A stretch of 64,000 bases of DNA from Viola odorata. Taxonomy: Eukaryota > Streptophyta > Magnoliopsida > Malpighiales > Violaceae. The notes below the pieces were generated by a model, which did no database searches, was not told the DNA's origin, and worked only from the letters and a program-made list of their open reading frames with translations. Where the stretch lies: contig OY829546.1 of assembly GCA_963691705.1 (NCBI GenBank), forward strand, positions 28,242,040-28,306,039, in the 5' to 3' direction. Within the stretch, counting starts at the first letter, position 1. Each line of letters starts with the position of its first letter. Shown here piece by piece: positions 1 through 12,300 of this stretch. The position numbers and the translations under genes were made by a program.

Positions 1-1145
1 GGATTGCGATACAACCCCTATGCAGAATGAGATTCGAGGGCGAACCTTTGATAAGAGGGAGGGGATCATACGATCCTCGTATCGCAAGCCGCGTGGGCCA
101 AGCAGCGCGCACGCATAGGCGCACCAGAAAGCCCAAGTCGGCTAGGGTTTGGCGACGACTAGGGTTTGGCAAAGGAGGGTATGGATTAATATTTCCTATT
201 TTATGTATTTTTAATTACTATATAGAGTTTTGGCTTATTTAGGGATTATTTATTTAGGGATTATTTATTTTGGAATTATTTATTTAGGAATTATCTATTT
301 AGGAATTATCTGTTTAGGAATTATTTATTTCTAAGTTTGTAATTTTCTAGCCTATTTAAAGGCCTTGCCGTATGAATAAAATAATCTATGATATTTTTGG
401 AAAAAGAACGAGACTTTGTCTTTGAGAGGTGCGTCCTCATAAACCGTTCCTATGGAACCTTGTTCTATTCCTAGTATCGCAAGCTGAGAGTAGCCACAAG
501 TAAAGCCCGATGTTGCTATCTATTGAGTCATTCGTCTTTGAATTGCCAAGAGCACCCAGTCTTGGAGATTCATCGGTTTGACACAAGAACCTCAAGGGAT
601 TCGACGTGAAGTGCCAAGAGCTCTCAGTGTTGGAGTTTCACGGTATTCTTTGAGTTATGTTTCCGCATTCAAAATCCAAGCTTTGAACTAGATCACAATT
701 TCATTGCTAAGTCTCTAGGCGACTGGAGCCTTATCAGTTAGTAGCGGAGCTCAAGGCGTTCAAGTTTGGTAACTATCCTTTACTTTTGTCGTTGTGTCAA
801 TTAGAGTCGCAAAATCAGTCCACCAAAGTGTCATTACTTTTCTATTTTGAGTCTTTTATTTAAGTCACGAGAAGAGTCACAAAAACAGTCCACAAAAGTG
901 TTAGTCTCGAAATCATATTTCAATACATACCTATTGGAGTCCAATTTCAGTGAATCTTAGTTCGTTGGAAAGCCCTATCTGTTAGGAATCTAAATCAAGA
1001 AGAATCAAGCAATTTGGACATCGGAATTAAAAGTTGTGCTTGGTTTACTAAACTGTGTTCGCCGAAAATAGATTTCCACTTTCTTGTGTTAAGTTTGATT
1101 TAGGTGAATAAAGATGGCAGAAGCAAGGCTTGATGCTAAGAGGGA

Positions 1146-1229
1146 TTGCGATACAACCCCTATGCAGAATGAGATTCGAGGGCGAACCTTTGATAAGAGG
1201 GAGGGGATCATACGATCCTCGTATCGCAA
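1146..1229 (+). other. Inverted repeats in the internal region (representative)
   Basis: TTGCGATAC (1146-1154) pairs perfectly with GTATCGCAA (1221-1229), enclosing a 66-base loop. Inside the loop, GGATC-ATAC-GATCC (1205-1218) forms a smaller perfect hairpin. Many units read GAATC-ATAC-GATCC, which breaks the small stem. The GTATCGCAAGC half also occurs in subtype I LTRs (CCTAGTATCGCAAGC). In an element RNA this could form a nested stem-loop near the start of the short frame. No function is shown. Confidence 0.55.
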
Positions 1230-1380
1230 GCCGCGTGGGCCAAGCAGCGCGCACGCATAGGCGCACCAGAAAGCCCAAGTCGGCTAGGGTTTGGCGACGA
1301 CTAGGGTTTGGCAAAGGAGGGCATGGATTAATATTTCCTATTTTATTTGTTTTTAATTACTATATAGAGTTTTGGCTTAT

Positions 1381-1458
1381 TTAGGGATTATTTATTTAGG
1401 AATTATTTATTTAGGAATTATCTATTTAGGAATTATCTGTTTAGGAATTATTTATTTC
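1381..1458 (+). repeat. 15-bp micro-tandem (TTTATTTAGGAATTA type) inside each LTR
   Basis: Four to six degenerate copies of a 15-bp unit (ATTATTTATTTAGGA, with TCTATTT, TCTGTTT and TTTTGGA variants) lie about 60 bp into every LTR. Copy number differs between units and explains much of the length variation. For example, 1138 against 1154 bp is one copy plus 1 bp, and the 1168-bp units have more copies, as at 28870-28980. The stretch lies upstream of the TATA-like box, in what would be U3. Confidence 0.9.
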
Positions 1459-1480
1459 TAAGTTTGTAATTTTCCTAGCC

Positions 1481-1489
1481 TATTTAAAG
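1481..1489 (+). promoter_or_regulatory. TATA-like box of LTR (representative)
   Basis: TATTTAAAG lies within CCTAGCCTATTTAAAGGCC and is conserved in essentially all units (one later copy reads CCAATTTAAAG near 61980). It is about 157 bp from the LTR start, a plausible U3/R position. Transcription is not shown. Confidence 0.5.
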
Positions 1490-1502
1490 GCCTTGCCGTA
1501 TG

Positions 1503-1508
1503 AATAAA
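1503..1508 (+). promoter_or_regulatory. AATAAA poly(A)-signal-like motif of LTR (representative)
   Basis: AATAAA in TATGAATAAAATAAT lies about 22 bp after the TATA-like box and is conserved throughout the array. Close TATA and AATAAA motifs are typical of plant LTRs. Here the signal would lie at or just before the expected start of R. Confidence 0.5.
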
Positions 1509-1865
1509 ATAATATATGATAATTTTGGAAAAGAATGATACTTTGTCTTTGATAGGTGCGTCCTCATACACCGTTCATATGGAACCTTGTTCTATTCCTA
1601 GTTTCTCAAGTTGAGAGTAGCCACAAGTAAAGACCGAACTTGCTATCTATTGAGTCATTCGTCTTTGAATTGCCAAGAGCACCCAGTCATGGAGATTCAT
1701 CGGTTTGACACAAGAATCTCAAGGGATTCGACGTGAAGTGCCAAAAGCACCCAGTGTTGGAGTTTCACGGTTTTCTTTGAGTTATGTTTCCGCATTCGAA
1801 ATCCAAGCTTTGAACTAGATCACAATTTCATTGCTAAGTCTCTAGGCGACTGGAGCCTTATCAGT

Positions 1866-1877
1866 TGGTAGCGGAGC
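1866..1877 (+). other. Primer-binding-site-like sequence (representative)
   Basis: TGGTAGCGGAGC begins two bases after the LTR-like end CA. The plant initiator tRNA-Met primer site is TGGTATCAGAGC, so this has 10 of 12 matches, including the TGG that pairs with the tRNA CCA end. Its position right after the 5' LTR is diagnostic of LTR elements. Subtype I units read TAGTAGCGGAGC. The same 13 bases TTGGTAGCGGAGC occur on the minus strand at 52502-52514 in the viral piece. Confidence 0.55.
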
Positions 1878-1930
1878 TCAAGGTGTTCAAGTTTGGTAAC
1901 TATCCTTTACTTTTGTCGTTGTGTCAATTA

Positions 1931-2039
1931 GAGTCACAAAATCAGTCCACCAAAGTGTCATTACTTTTCTATTTTGAGTCTTTTATTTAAGTCACGAGAA
2001 GAGTCACAAAAGAGTCACAAAAATAGTCCACAAAAGTGT
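1931..2039 (+). repeat. Internal direct repeats GAGTCACAAAA...CAGTCCAC (representative)
   Basis: GAGTCACAAAATCAGTCCAC at 1931 recurs in modified form at 2012, 81 bp on. Next to the second copy, the 11-mer GAGTCACAAAA is present once or twice depending on the unit. It is single near 860, 10030, 13467, 20338, 22617, 24897, 42229, 54480 and 62502. This 11-bp difference produces the 1126/1127, 1142 and 1143-bp spacings. Confidence 0.85.
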
Positions 2040-2251
2040 TAGTCTATAAATCATATTTCAATACATACCTATTGGAGTCCAATTTCTGTGAATCTTAGTT
2101 CGTTGGAAAGCCCTAACTGTTAGGAATCTAAATCAAGAAGAATCAAGCAATTCGGACATCAGAATCAAAAGTTGTGCTTGGTTTACTAAACTGTGTTCGC
2201 CGAAAATAGATTTCCACTTTCTTGTGTTAAGTTTGATTTAGGTGAATAAAG

Positions 2252-2398
2252 ATGGCAGAAGCAAGGCTTGATGCTAAGAGGGATTGCGATACAACCCCTA
2301 TGCAGAATGAGATTCGAGGGCGAACCTTTGATAAGAGGGAGGGGATCATACGATCCTCGTATCGCAAGCCGCGTGGGCCAAGCAGCGCGCACGCATAG
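2252..2398 (+). CDS. Short 48-codon ATG frame in internal region (gag-start-like, representative)
   Basis: This is the only frame in the unit with a good start context (AAAGATGGC) in the place where a gag gene would start, about 390 bp after the LTR. It reads MAEARLDAKRDCDTTPMQ and on to a stop at residue 49 (TAG in CACGCATAG). The charged, alanine-rich opening is compatible with the first residues of a gag protein, but 48 residues are too few to assign a family. In eight units (ATG at about 28600, 32060, 35520, 37842, 53508, 57028, 59321 and 63893) the second codon is TGA, so the frame is dead there. Longer overlapping frames of 84 and 88 codons on the two strands have poorer context and are repeat artefacts. 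I infer a relic or leader ORF, not a functional protein. Confidence 0.25.
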   Translation: MAEARLDAKRDCDTTPMQNEIRGRTFDKREGIIRSSYRKPRGPSSAHA

Positions 2399-2430
2399 GC
2401 GCACCAGAAAGCCCAAGTCGGCTAGGGTTT

Positions 2431-2461
2431 GGCGACGACTAGGGTTTGGCAAAGGAGGGTA
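2431..2461 (+). other. Telo-box-like pair and polypurine tract before LTR (representative)
   Basis: CTAGGGTTTGGCGACGA followed by a second CTAGGGTTTGG gives two 17-bp-spaced AAACCCTA motifs (on the minus strand), resembling plant telo-boxes. Immediately after comes GGCAAAGGAGGG (purine tract 2451-2459), two bases before the LTR start at 2462. A purine tract directly upstream of a 3' LTR is the expected second-strand primer. Variants include GCGAAGGGGG (20783-type units) and GGGGGTGGCAAAGG (29978-type units). Confidence 0.55.
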
Positions 2462-3017
2462 TGGATTAATATTTCCTATTTTATGTATTTTTAATTACTA
2501 TATAGAGTTTTGGCTTATTTAGGGACTATTTATTTAGGGATTATTTATTTTGGAATTATTTATTTAGGAATTATCTATTTAGGAATTATCTGTTTAGGAA
2601 TTATTTATTTCTAAGTTTGTAATTTTCCTAGCCTATTTAAAGGCCTTGCCGTATGAATAAAATAATCTATGATATTTTTGGAAAAAGAACGAGACTTTGT
2701 CTTTGAGAGGTGCGTCCTCATAAACCGTTCCTATGGAACCTTGTTCTATTCCTAGTATCGCAAGCTGAGAGTAGCCACAAGTAAAGCCCGATGTTGCTAT
2801 CTATTGAGTCATTCGTCTTTGAATTGCCAAGAGCACCCAGTCTTGGAGATTCATCGGTTTGACACAAGAACCTCAAGGGATTCGACGTGAAGTGCCAAGA
2901 GCTCTCAGTGTTGGAGTTTCACGGTTTTCTTTGAGTTATGTTTCCGCATTCGAAATCCAAGCTTTGAACTAGATCACAATTTCATTGCTAAGTCTCTAGG
3001 CGACTGGAGCCTTATCA
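2462..3017 (+). mobile_element. Representative LTR-like segment, subtype I (~556 bp)
   Basis: Same ends as subtype II, with one more 15-bp repeat in the AT-rich part and many fixed differences: AATAATCTATGATATTTTTGG, GAGAGGTGCG, CATAAACCGTTCCT, AGTATCGCAAGCTGAG, CCCGATGTTGC and AGAGCTCTCAG. It is mostly followed by TTAGTAGCGG instead of TTGGTAGCGG, so its primer-site-like sequence carries an extra change. Subtypes I and II alternate in much of the array, which makes the functional repeat a dimer or trimer. Confidence 0.65.
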
Positions 3018-6000
3018 GTTAGTAGCGGAGCTCAAGGCGTTCAAGTTTGGTAACTATCCTTTACTTTTGTCGTTGTGTCAATTAGAGTCACAAAATCAGT
3101 CCACCAAAGTGTCATTACTTTTCTATTTTGAGTCTTTTATTTAAGTCACGAGAAGAGTCACAAAAGAGTCACAAAAACAGTCCACAAAAGTGTTAGTCTC
3201 GAAATCATATTTCAATACATACCTATTGGAGTCCAATTTCAGTGAATCTTAGTTCGTTGGAAAGCCCTATCTGTTAGGAATCAAAATCAAGAAGAATCAA
3301 GCAATTCAGACATCAGAATCAAAAGTTGTGCTTGGTTTACTAAACTGTGTTCGCCGAAAATAGATTTCCACTTTCTTGTGTTAAGTTTGATTTAGGTGAA
3401 TAAAGATGGCAGAAGCAAGGCTTGATGCTAAGAGGGATTGCGATACAACCCCTATGCAGAATGAGATTCGAGGGCGAACCTTTGATAAGAGGGAGGGGAT
3501 CATACGATCCTCGTATCGCAAGCCGCGTGGGCCAAGCAGCGCGCACGCATAGGCGCACCAGAAAGCCCAAGTCGGCTAGGGTTTGGTGACGACTAGGGTT
3601 TGGCAAAGGAGGGTATGGATTAATATTTCCTATTTTATGTATTTTTAATTACTATATAGAGTTTTGGCTTATTTAGGGATTATTTATTTAGGGATTATTT
3701 ATTTTGGAATTATTTATTTAGGAATTATCTATTTAGGAATTATTTATTTCTAAGTTTGTAATTTTCCTAGCCTATTTAAAGGCCTTGCCGTATGAATAAA
3801 ATAATCTATGATATTTTTGGAAAAAGAACGAGACTTTGTCTTTGAGAGGTGCGTCCTCATAAACCGTTCCTATGGAACCTTGTTCTATTCCTAGTATCGC
3901 AAGCTGAGAGTAGCCACAAGTAAAGCCCGATGTTGCTATCTATTGAGTCATTCGTCTTTGAATTGCCAAGAGCACCCAGTCTTGGAGATTCATCGGTTTG
4001 ACACAAGAACCTCAAGGGATTCGACGTGAAGTGCCAAGAGCTCTCAGTGTTGGAGTTTCACGGTTTTCTTTGAGTTATGTTTCCGCATTCGAAATCCAAG
4101 CTTTGAACTAGATCACAATTTCATTGCTAAGTCTCTAGGCGACTGGAGCCTTATCAGTTAGTAGCGGAGCTCAAGGCGTTCAAGTTTGGTAACTATCCTT
4201 TACTTTTGTCGTTGTGTCAATTAGAGTCACAAAATCAGTCCACCAAAGTGTCATTACTTTTCTATTTTGAGTCTTTTATTTAAGTCACGAGAAGAGTCAC
4301 AAAAGAGTCACAAAAACAGTCCACAAAAGTGTTAGTCTCGAAATCATATTTCAATACATACCTATTGGAGTCCAATTTCAGTGAATCTTAGTTCGTTGGA
4401 AAGCCCTATCTGTTAGGAATCAAAATCAAGAAGAATCAAGCAATTCGGACATCAGAATCAAAAGTTGTGCTTGGTTTACTAAACTGTGTTCGCCGAAAAT
4501 AGATTTCCACTTTCTTGTGTTAAGTTTGATTTAGGTGAATAAAGATGGCAGAAGCAAGGCTTGATGCTAAGAGGGATTGCGATACAACCCCTATGCAGAA
4601 TGAGATTCGAGGGCGAACCTTTGATAAGAGGGAGGGGATCATACGATCCTCGTATCGCAAGCCGCGTGGGCCAAGCAGCGCGCACGCATAGGCGCACCAG
4701 AAAGCCCAAGTCGGCTAGGGTTTGGCGACGACTAGGGTTTGGCAAAGGAGGGCATGGATTAATATTTCCTATTTTATTTGTTTTTAATTACTATATAGAG
4801 TTTTGGCTTATTTAGGGATTATTTATTTAGGAATTATTTATTTAGGAATTATCTATTTAGGAATTATCTGTTTAGGAATTATTTATTTCTAAGTTTGTAA
4901 TTTTCCTAGCCTATTTAAAGGCCTTGCCGTATGAATAAAATAATATATGATAATTTTGGAAAAGAATGATACTTTGTCTTTGATAGGTGCGTCCTCATAC
5001 ACCGTTCATATGGAACCTTGTTCTATTCCTAGTTTCTCAAGTTGAGAGTAGCCACAAGTAAAGACCGAACTTGCTATCTATTGAGTCATTCGTCTTTGAA
5101 TTGCCAAGAGCACCCAGTCATGGAGATTCATCGGTTTGACACAAGAATCTCAAGGGATTCGACGTGAAGTGCCAAAAGCACCCAGTGTTGGAGTTTCACG
5201 GTTTTCTTTGAGTTATGTTTCCGCATTCGAAATCCAAGCTTTGAACTAGATCACAATTTCATTGCTAAGTCTCTAGGCGACTGGAGCCTTATCAGTTGGT
5301 AGCGGAGCTCAAGGTGTTCAAGTTTGGTAACTATCCTTTACTTTTGTCGTTGTGTCAATTAGAGTCACAAAATCAGTCCACCAAAGTGTCATTACTTTTC
5401 TATTTTGTGTCTTTTATTTAAGTCACGAGAAGAGTCACAAAAGAGTCACAAAAATAGTCCACAAAAGTGTTAGTCTATAAATCATATTTCAATACATACC
5501 TATTGGAGTCCAATTTCTGTGAATCTTAGTTCGTTGGAAAGCCCTAACTGTTAGGAATCTAAATCAAGAAGAATCAAGCAATTCGGACATCGGAATCAAA
5601 AGTTGTGCTTGGTTTACTAAACTGTGTTCGCCGAAAATAGATTTCCACTTTCTTGTGTTAAGTTTGATTTAGGTGAATAAAGATGGCAGAAGCAAGGCTT
5701 GATGCTAAGAGGGATTGCGATACAACCCCTATGCAGAATGAGATTCGAGGGCGAACCTTTGATAAGAGGGAGGGGATCATACGATCCTCGTATCGCAAGC
5801 CGCGTGGGCCAAGCAGCGCGCACGCATAGGCGCGCCAGAAAGCCCAAGTCGGCTAGGGTTTGGCGACGACTAGGGTTTGGCAAAGGAGGGTATGGATTAA
5901 TATTTCCTATTTTATGTATTTTTAATTACTATATAGAGTTTTGGCTTATTTAGGGACTATTTATTTAGGGATTATTTATTTTGGAATTATTTATTTAGGA

Positions 6001-9000
6001 ATTATCTATTTAGGAATTATCTGTTTAGGAATTATTTATTTCTAAGTTTGTAATTTTCCTAGCCTATTTAAAGGCCTTGCCGTATGAATAAAATAATCTA
6101 TGATATTTTTGGAAAAAGAACGAGACTTTGTCTTTGAGAGGTGCGTCCTCATAAACCGTTCCTATGGAACCTTGTTCTATTCCTAGTATCGCAAGCTGAG
6201 AGTAGCCACAAGTAAAGCCCGATGTTGCTATCTATTGAGTCATTCGTCTTTGAATTGCCAAGAGCACCCAGTCTTGGAGATTCATCGGTTTGACACAAGA
6301 ACCTCAAGGGATTCGACGTGAAGTGCCAAGAGCTCTCAGTGTTGGAGTTTCACGGTTTTCTTTGAGTTATGTTTCCGCATTCGAAATCCAAGCTTTGAAC
6401 TAGATCACAATTTCATTGCTAAGTCTCTAGGCGACTGGAGCCTTATCAGTTAGTAGCGGAGCTCAAGGCGTTCAAGTTTGGTAACTATCCTTTACTTTAG
6501 TCGTTGTGTCAATTAGAGTCACAAAATCAGTCCACCAAAGTGTCATTACTTTTCTATTTTGAGTCTTTTATTTAAGTCACGAGAAGAGTCACAAAAGAGT
6601 CACAAAAACAGTCCACAAAAGTGTTAGTCTCGAAATCATATTTCAATACATACCTATTGGAGTCCAATTTCAGTGAATCTTAGTTCGTTGGAAAGCCCTA
6701 TCTGTTAGGAATCAAAATCAAGAAGAATCAAGCAATTCAGACATCAGAATCAAAAGTTGTGCTTGGTTTACTAAACTGTGTTCGCCGAAAATAGATTTCC
6801 ACTTTCTTGTGTTAAGTTTGATTTAGGTGAATAAAGATGGCAGAAGCAAGGCTTGATGCTAAGAGGGATTGCGATACAACCCCTATGCAGAATGAGATTC
6901 GAGGGCGAACCTTTGATAAGAGGGAGGGGATCATACGATCCTCGTATCGCAAGCCGCGTGGGCCAAGCAGCGCGCACGCATAGGCGCACCAGAAAGCCCA
7001 AGTCGGCTAGGGTTTGGTGACGACTAGGGTTTGGCAAAGGAGGGTATGGATTAATATTTCCTATTTTATGTATTTTTAATTACTATATAGAGTTTTGGCT
7101 TATTTAGGGATTATTTATTTAGGGATTATTTATTTTGGAATTATTTATTTAGGAATTATCTATTTAGGAATTATCTATTTAGGAATTATTTATTTCTAAG
7201 TTTGTAATTTTCCTAGCCTATTTAAAGGCCTTGCCGTATGAATAAAATAATCTATGATATTTTTGGAAAAAGAACGAGACTTTGTCTTTGAGAGGTGCGT
7301 CCTCATAAACCGTTCCTATGGAACCTTGTTCTATTCCTAGTATCGCAAGCTGAGAGTAGCCATAAGTAAAGCCCGATGTTGCTATCTATTGAGTCATTCG
7401 TCTTTGAATTGCCAAGAGCACCCAGTCTTGGAGATTCATCGGTTTGACACAAGAACCTCAAGGGATTCGACGTGAAGTGCCAAGAGCTCTCAGTGTTGGA
7501 GTTTCACGGTTTTCTTTGAGTTATGTTTCCGCATTCGAAATCCAAGCTTTGAACTAGATCACAATTTCATTGCTAAGTCTCTAGGCGACTGGAGCCTTAT
7601 CAGTTAGTAGCGGAGCTCAAGGCGTTCAAGTTTGGTAACTATCCTTTACTTTTGTCGTTGTGTCAATTAGAGTCACAAAATCAGTCCACCAAAGTGTCAT
7701 TACTTTTCTATTTTGAGTCTTTTATTTAAGTCACGAGAAGAGTCACAAAAGAGTCACAAAAACAGTCCACAAAAGTGTTAGTCTCGAAATCATATTTCAA
7801 TACATACCTATTGGAGTCCAATTTCAGTGAATCTTAGTTCGTTGGAAAGCCCTATCTGTTAGGAATCAAAATCAAGAAGAATCAAGCAATTCGGACATCA
7901 GAATCAAAAGTTGTGCTTGGTTAACTAAACTGTGTTCGCCGAAAATAGATTTCCACTTTCTTGTGTTAAGTTTGATTTAGGTGAATAAAGATGGCAGAAG
8001 CAAGGCTTGATGCTAAGAGGGATTGCGATACAACCCCTATGCAGAATGAGATTCGAGGGCGAACCTTTGATAAGAGGGAGGGGATCATACGATCCTCGTA
8101 TCGCAAGCCGCGTGGGCCAAGCAGCGCGCACGCATAGGCGCACCAGAAAGCCCAAGTCGGCTAGGGTTTGGCGACGACTAGGGTTAGGCAAAGGAGGGCA
8201 TGGATTAATATTTCCTATTTTATGTGTTTTTAATTACTATATAGAGTTTTGGCTTATTTAGGGATTATTTATTTAGGAATTATTTATTTAGGAATTATCT
8301 ATGTAGGAATTATCTGTTTAGGAATTATTTATTTCTAAGTTTGTAATTTTCCTAGCCTATTTAAAGGCCTTGCCGTACGAATAAAATAATATATGATAAT
8401 TTTGGAAAAGAATGATACTTTGTCTTTGATAGGTGCGTCCTCATACACCGTTCATTTGGAACCTTGTTCTATTCCTAGTTTCTCAAGTTAAGAGTAGCCA
8501 CAAGTAAAGCCCGAACTTGCTATCTATTGAGTCATTCGTCTTTGAATTGCCAAGAGCACCCAGTCTTGGAGATTCATCGGTTTGACACAAGAATCTCAAG
8601 GGATTCGACGTGAAGTGCCAAAAGCACCCAGTGTTGGAGTTTCACTGTTTTATTTGAGTTATGTTTCCGCATTCGAAATCCAAGCTTTGAACTAGATCAC
8701 AATTTCATTGCTAAGTCTCTAGGCGACTGGAGCCTTATCAGTTGGTAGCGGAGCTCAAGGTGTTCAAGTTTGGTAACTATCCTTTACTTTTGTCGTTGTG
8801 TCAATTAGAGTCACAAAATCAGTCCACCAAACTGTCATTACTTTTCTATTTTGAGTCTTTTATTTAAGTCACGAGAAGAGTCACAAAAGAGTCACAAAAA
8901 CAGTCCACAAAAGTGTTAGTCTCGAAATCATATTTCAATACATACCTATTGGAGTCCAATTTCAGTGAATCTTAGTTCGTTGGAAAGCCCTAACTGTTAG

Positions 9001-9338
9001 GAATCTAAATCAAGAAGAATCAAGCAATTCGGACATCGGAATCAAAAGTTGTGCTTGGTTTACTAAACTGTGTTCGCCGAAAATAGATTTCCACTTTCTT
9101 GTGTTAAGTTTGATTTAGGTGAATAAAGATGGCAGAAGCAAGGCTTGATGCTAAGAGGGATTGCGATACAACCCCTATGCAGAATGAGATTCGAGGGCGA
9201 ACCTTTGATAAGAGGGAGGGGATCATACGATCCTCGTATCGCAAGCCGCGTGGGCCAAGCAGCGCGCACGCATAGGCGCACCAGAAAGCCCAAGTCAGCT
9301 AGGGTTTGGCGACGACTAGGGTTTGGCAAAGGAGGGTA

Positions 9339-12300
9339 TGGATTAATATTTCCTATTTTATGTATTTTTAATTACTATATAGAGTTTTGGCTTATTTAGG
9401 GACTATTTATTTAGGGATTATTTATTTTGGAATTATTTATTTAGGAATTATCTATTTAGGAATTATCTGTTTAGGAATTATTTATTTCTAAGTTTGTAAT
9501 TTTCCTAGCCTATTTAAAGGCCTTGCCGTATGAATAAAATAATCTATGATATTTTTGGAAAAAGAACGAGACTTTGTCTTTGAGAGGTGCGTCCTCATAA
9601 ACCGTTCCTATGGAACCTTGTTCTATTCCTAGTATCGCAAGCTGAGAGTAGCCACAAGTAAAGCCCGATGTTGCTATCTATTGAGTCATTCGTCTTTGAA
9701 TTGCCAAGAGCACCCAGTCTTGGAGATTCATCGGTTTGACACAAGAACCTCAAGGGATTCGACGTGAAGTGCCAAGAGCTCTCAGTGTTGGAGTTTCACG
9801 GTTTTCTTTGAGTTATGTTTCCGCATTCGAAATCCAAGCTTTGAACTAGATCACAATTTCATTGCTAAGTCTCTAGGCGACTGGAGCCTTATCAGTTAGT
9901 AGCGGAGCTCAAGGCGTTCAAGTTTGGTAACTATCCTTTACTTTTGTCGTTGTGTCAATTAGAGTCACAAAATCAGTCCACCAAAGTGTCATTACTTTTC
10001 TATTTTGAGTCTTTTATTTAAGTCACGAGAAGAGTCACAAAAACAGTCCACAAAAGTGTTAGTCTCGAAATCATATTTCAATACATACCTATTGGAGTCC
10101 AATTTCAGTGAATCTTAGTTCGTTGGAAAGCCCTATCTGTTAGGAATCAAAATCAAGAAGAATCAAGCAATTCGGACATCAGAATCAAAAGTTGTGCTTG
10201 GTTTACTAAACTGTGTTCGCCGAAAATAGATTTCCACTTTCTTGTGTTAAGTTTGATTTAGGTGAATAAAGATGGCAGAAGCAAGGCTTGATGCTAAGAG
10301 GGATTGCGATACAACCCCTATGCAGAATGAGATTCGAGGGCGAACCTTTGATAAGAGGGAGGGGATCATACGATCCTCGTATCGCAAGCCGCGTGGGCCA
10401 AGCAGCGCGCACGCATAGGCGCACCAGAAAGCCCAAGTCGGCTAGGGTTTGGCGACGACTAGGGTTTGGCAAAGGAGGGCCTGGATTAATATATCCTATT
10501 TTATGTGTTTTTAATTACTATATAGAGTTTTGGCTTATTTAGGGATTATTTATTTAGGAATTATTTGTTTAGGAATTATCTATGTAGGAATTATCTGTTT
10601 AGGAATTATTTATTTCTAAGTTTGTAATTTTCCTAGCCTATTTAAAGGCCTTGCCGTATGAATAAAATAATATATGATAATTTTGGAAAAGAATGATACT
10701 TTGTCTTTGATAGGTGCGTCCTCATACACCGTTCATTTGGAACCTTGTTCTATTCCTAGTTTCTCAAGTTGAGAGTAGCCACAAGTAAAGCCCGAACTTG
10801 CTATCTATTGAGTCATTCGTCTTTGAATTGCCAAGAGCACCCAGTCTTGGAGATTCATCGGTTTGACACAAGAATCTCAAGGGATTCGACGTGAAGTGCC
10901 AAAAGCACCCAGTGTTGGAGTTTCACTGTTTTCTTTGAGTTATGTTTCCGCATTCGAAATCCAAGCTTTGAACTAGATCACAATTTCATTGCTAAGTCTC
11001 TAGGCGACTGGAGCCTTATCAGTTGGTAGCGGAGCTCAAGGTGTTCAAGTTTGGTAACTATCCTTTACTTTTGTCGTTGTGTCAATTAGAGTCACAAAAT
11101 CAGTCCACCAAAGTGTCATTACTTTTCTATTTTGAGTCTTTTATTTAAGTCACGAGAAGAGTCACAAAAGAGTCACAAAAACAGTCCACAAAAGTGTTAG
11201 TCTCGAAATCATATTTCAATACATACCTATTGGAGTCCAATTTCAGTGAATCTTTGTTCGTTGGAAAGCCCTAACTGTTAGGAATCTAAATCAAGAAGAA
11301 TCAAGCAATTCGGACATCAGAATCAAAAGTTGTGCTTGGTTTACTAAACTGTGTTCGCCGAAAATAGATTTCCACTTTCTTGTGTTAAGTTTGATTTAGG
11401 TGAATAAAGATGGCAGAAGCAAGGCTTGATGCTAAGAGGGATTGCGATACAACCCCTATGCAGAATGAGATTCGAGGGCGAACCTTTGATAAGAGGGAGG
11501 GGATCATACGATCCTCGTATCGCAAGCCGCGTGGGCCAAGCAGCGCGCACGCATAGGCGCACCAGAAAGCCCAAGTCGGCTAGGGTTTGGCGACGACTAG
11601 GGTTTGGCAAAGGAGGGTATGGATTAATATTTCCTATTTTATGTATTTTTAATTACTATATAGAGTTTTGGCTTATTTAGGGACTATTTATTTAGGGATT
11701 ATTTATTTTGGAATTATTTATTTAGGAATTATCTATTTAGGAATTATCTGTTTAGGAATTATTTATTTCTAAGTTTGTAATTTTCCTAGCCTATTTAAAG
11801 GCCTTGCCGTATGAATAAAATAATCTATGATATTTTTGGAAAAAGAACGAGACTTTGTCTTTGAGAGGTGCGTCCTCATAAACCGTTCCTATGGAACCTT
11901 GTTCTATTCCTAGTATCGCAAGCTGAGAGTAGCCACAAGTAAAGCCCGATGTTGCTATCTATTGAGTCATTCGTCTTTGAATTGCCAAGAGCACCCAGTC
12001 TTGGAGATTCATCGGTTTGACACAAGAACCTCAAGGGATTCGACGTGAAGTGCCAAGAGCTCTCAGTGTTGGAGTTTCACGGTTTTCTTTGAGTTATGTT
12101 TCCGCATTCGAAATCCAAGCTTTGAACTAGATCACAATTTCATTGCTAAGTCTCTAGGCGACTGGAGCCTTATCAGTTAGTAGCGGAGCTCAAGGCGTTC
12201 AAGTTTGGTCACTATCCTTTACTTTTGTCGTTGTGTCAATTAGAGTCACAAAATCAGTCCACCAAAGTGTCATTACTTTTCTATTTTGAGTCTTTCATTT

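Larger units (their letters stand above)
1324..1863 (+). mobile_element. Representative LTR-like segment, subtype II (540 bp)
   Basis: The segment starts TGGATTAATATTTCC after a purine tract and ends GAGCCTTATCA two bases before a primer-site-like sequence. The ends TG...CA, with an imperfect TGGATTAA/TTATCA terminal inverted match, are as expected of an LTR. It contains a TATA-like box and a poly(A) signal in the expected order. Subtype II is marked by AATAATATATGATAATTTTGG, GATAGGTGCG, CATACACCGTTCAT, AGTTTCTCAAGTTGAG, CCCGAACTTGC and AAAAGCACCCAG. About half of the units carry this subtype. The boundaries come from sequence logic, not from a flanking target-site duplication. Confidence 0.65.
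1324..8201 (+). repeat. Trimeric higher-order repeat, 3431 bp, about 2 copies
   Basis: LTR starts 1324 and 4755 are 3431 bp apart, and matching variants recur at that offset. These include TTTTATTTGTTTTTAATT at 1339 and 4770, and GGTTTGGTGACG at 3589 and 7020. The third unit of the second copy is 15 bp longer through one extra LTR micro-repeat. The two copies are nearly identical, which implies recent block duplication. Confidence 0.8.

Noticed and set aside
1406..1460. TTTAGG-rich runs as telomeric repeats
   Set aside because: The unit is a 15-bp AT-rich repeat (ATTATTTATTTAGGA), not TTTAGGG, and it lies inside each LTR.
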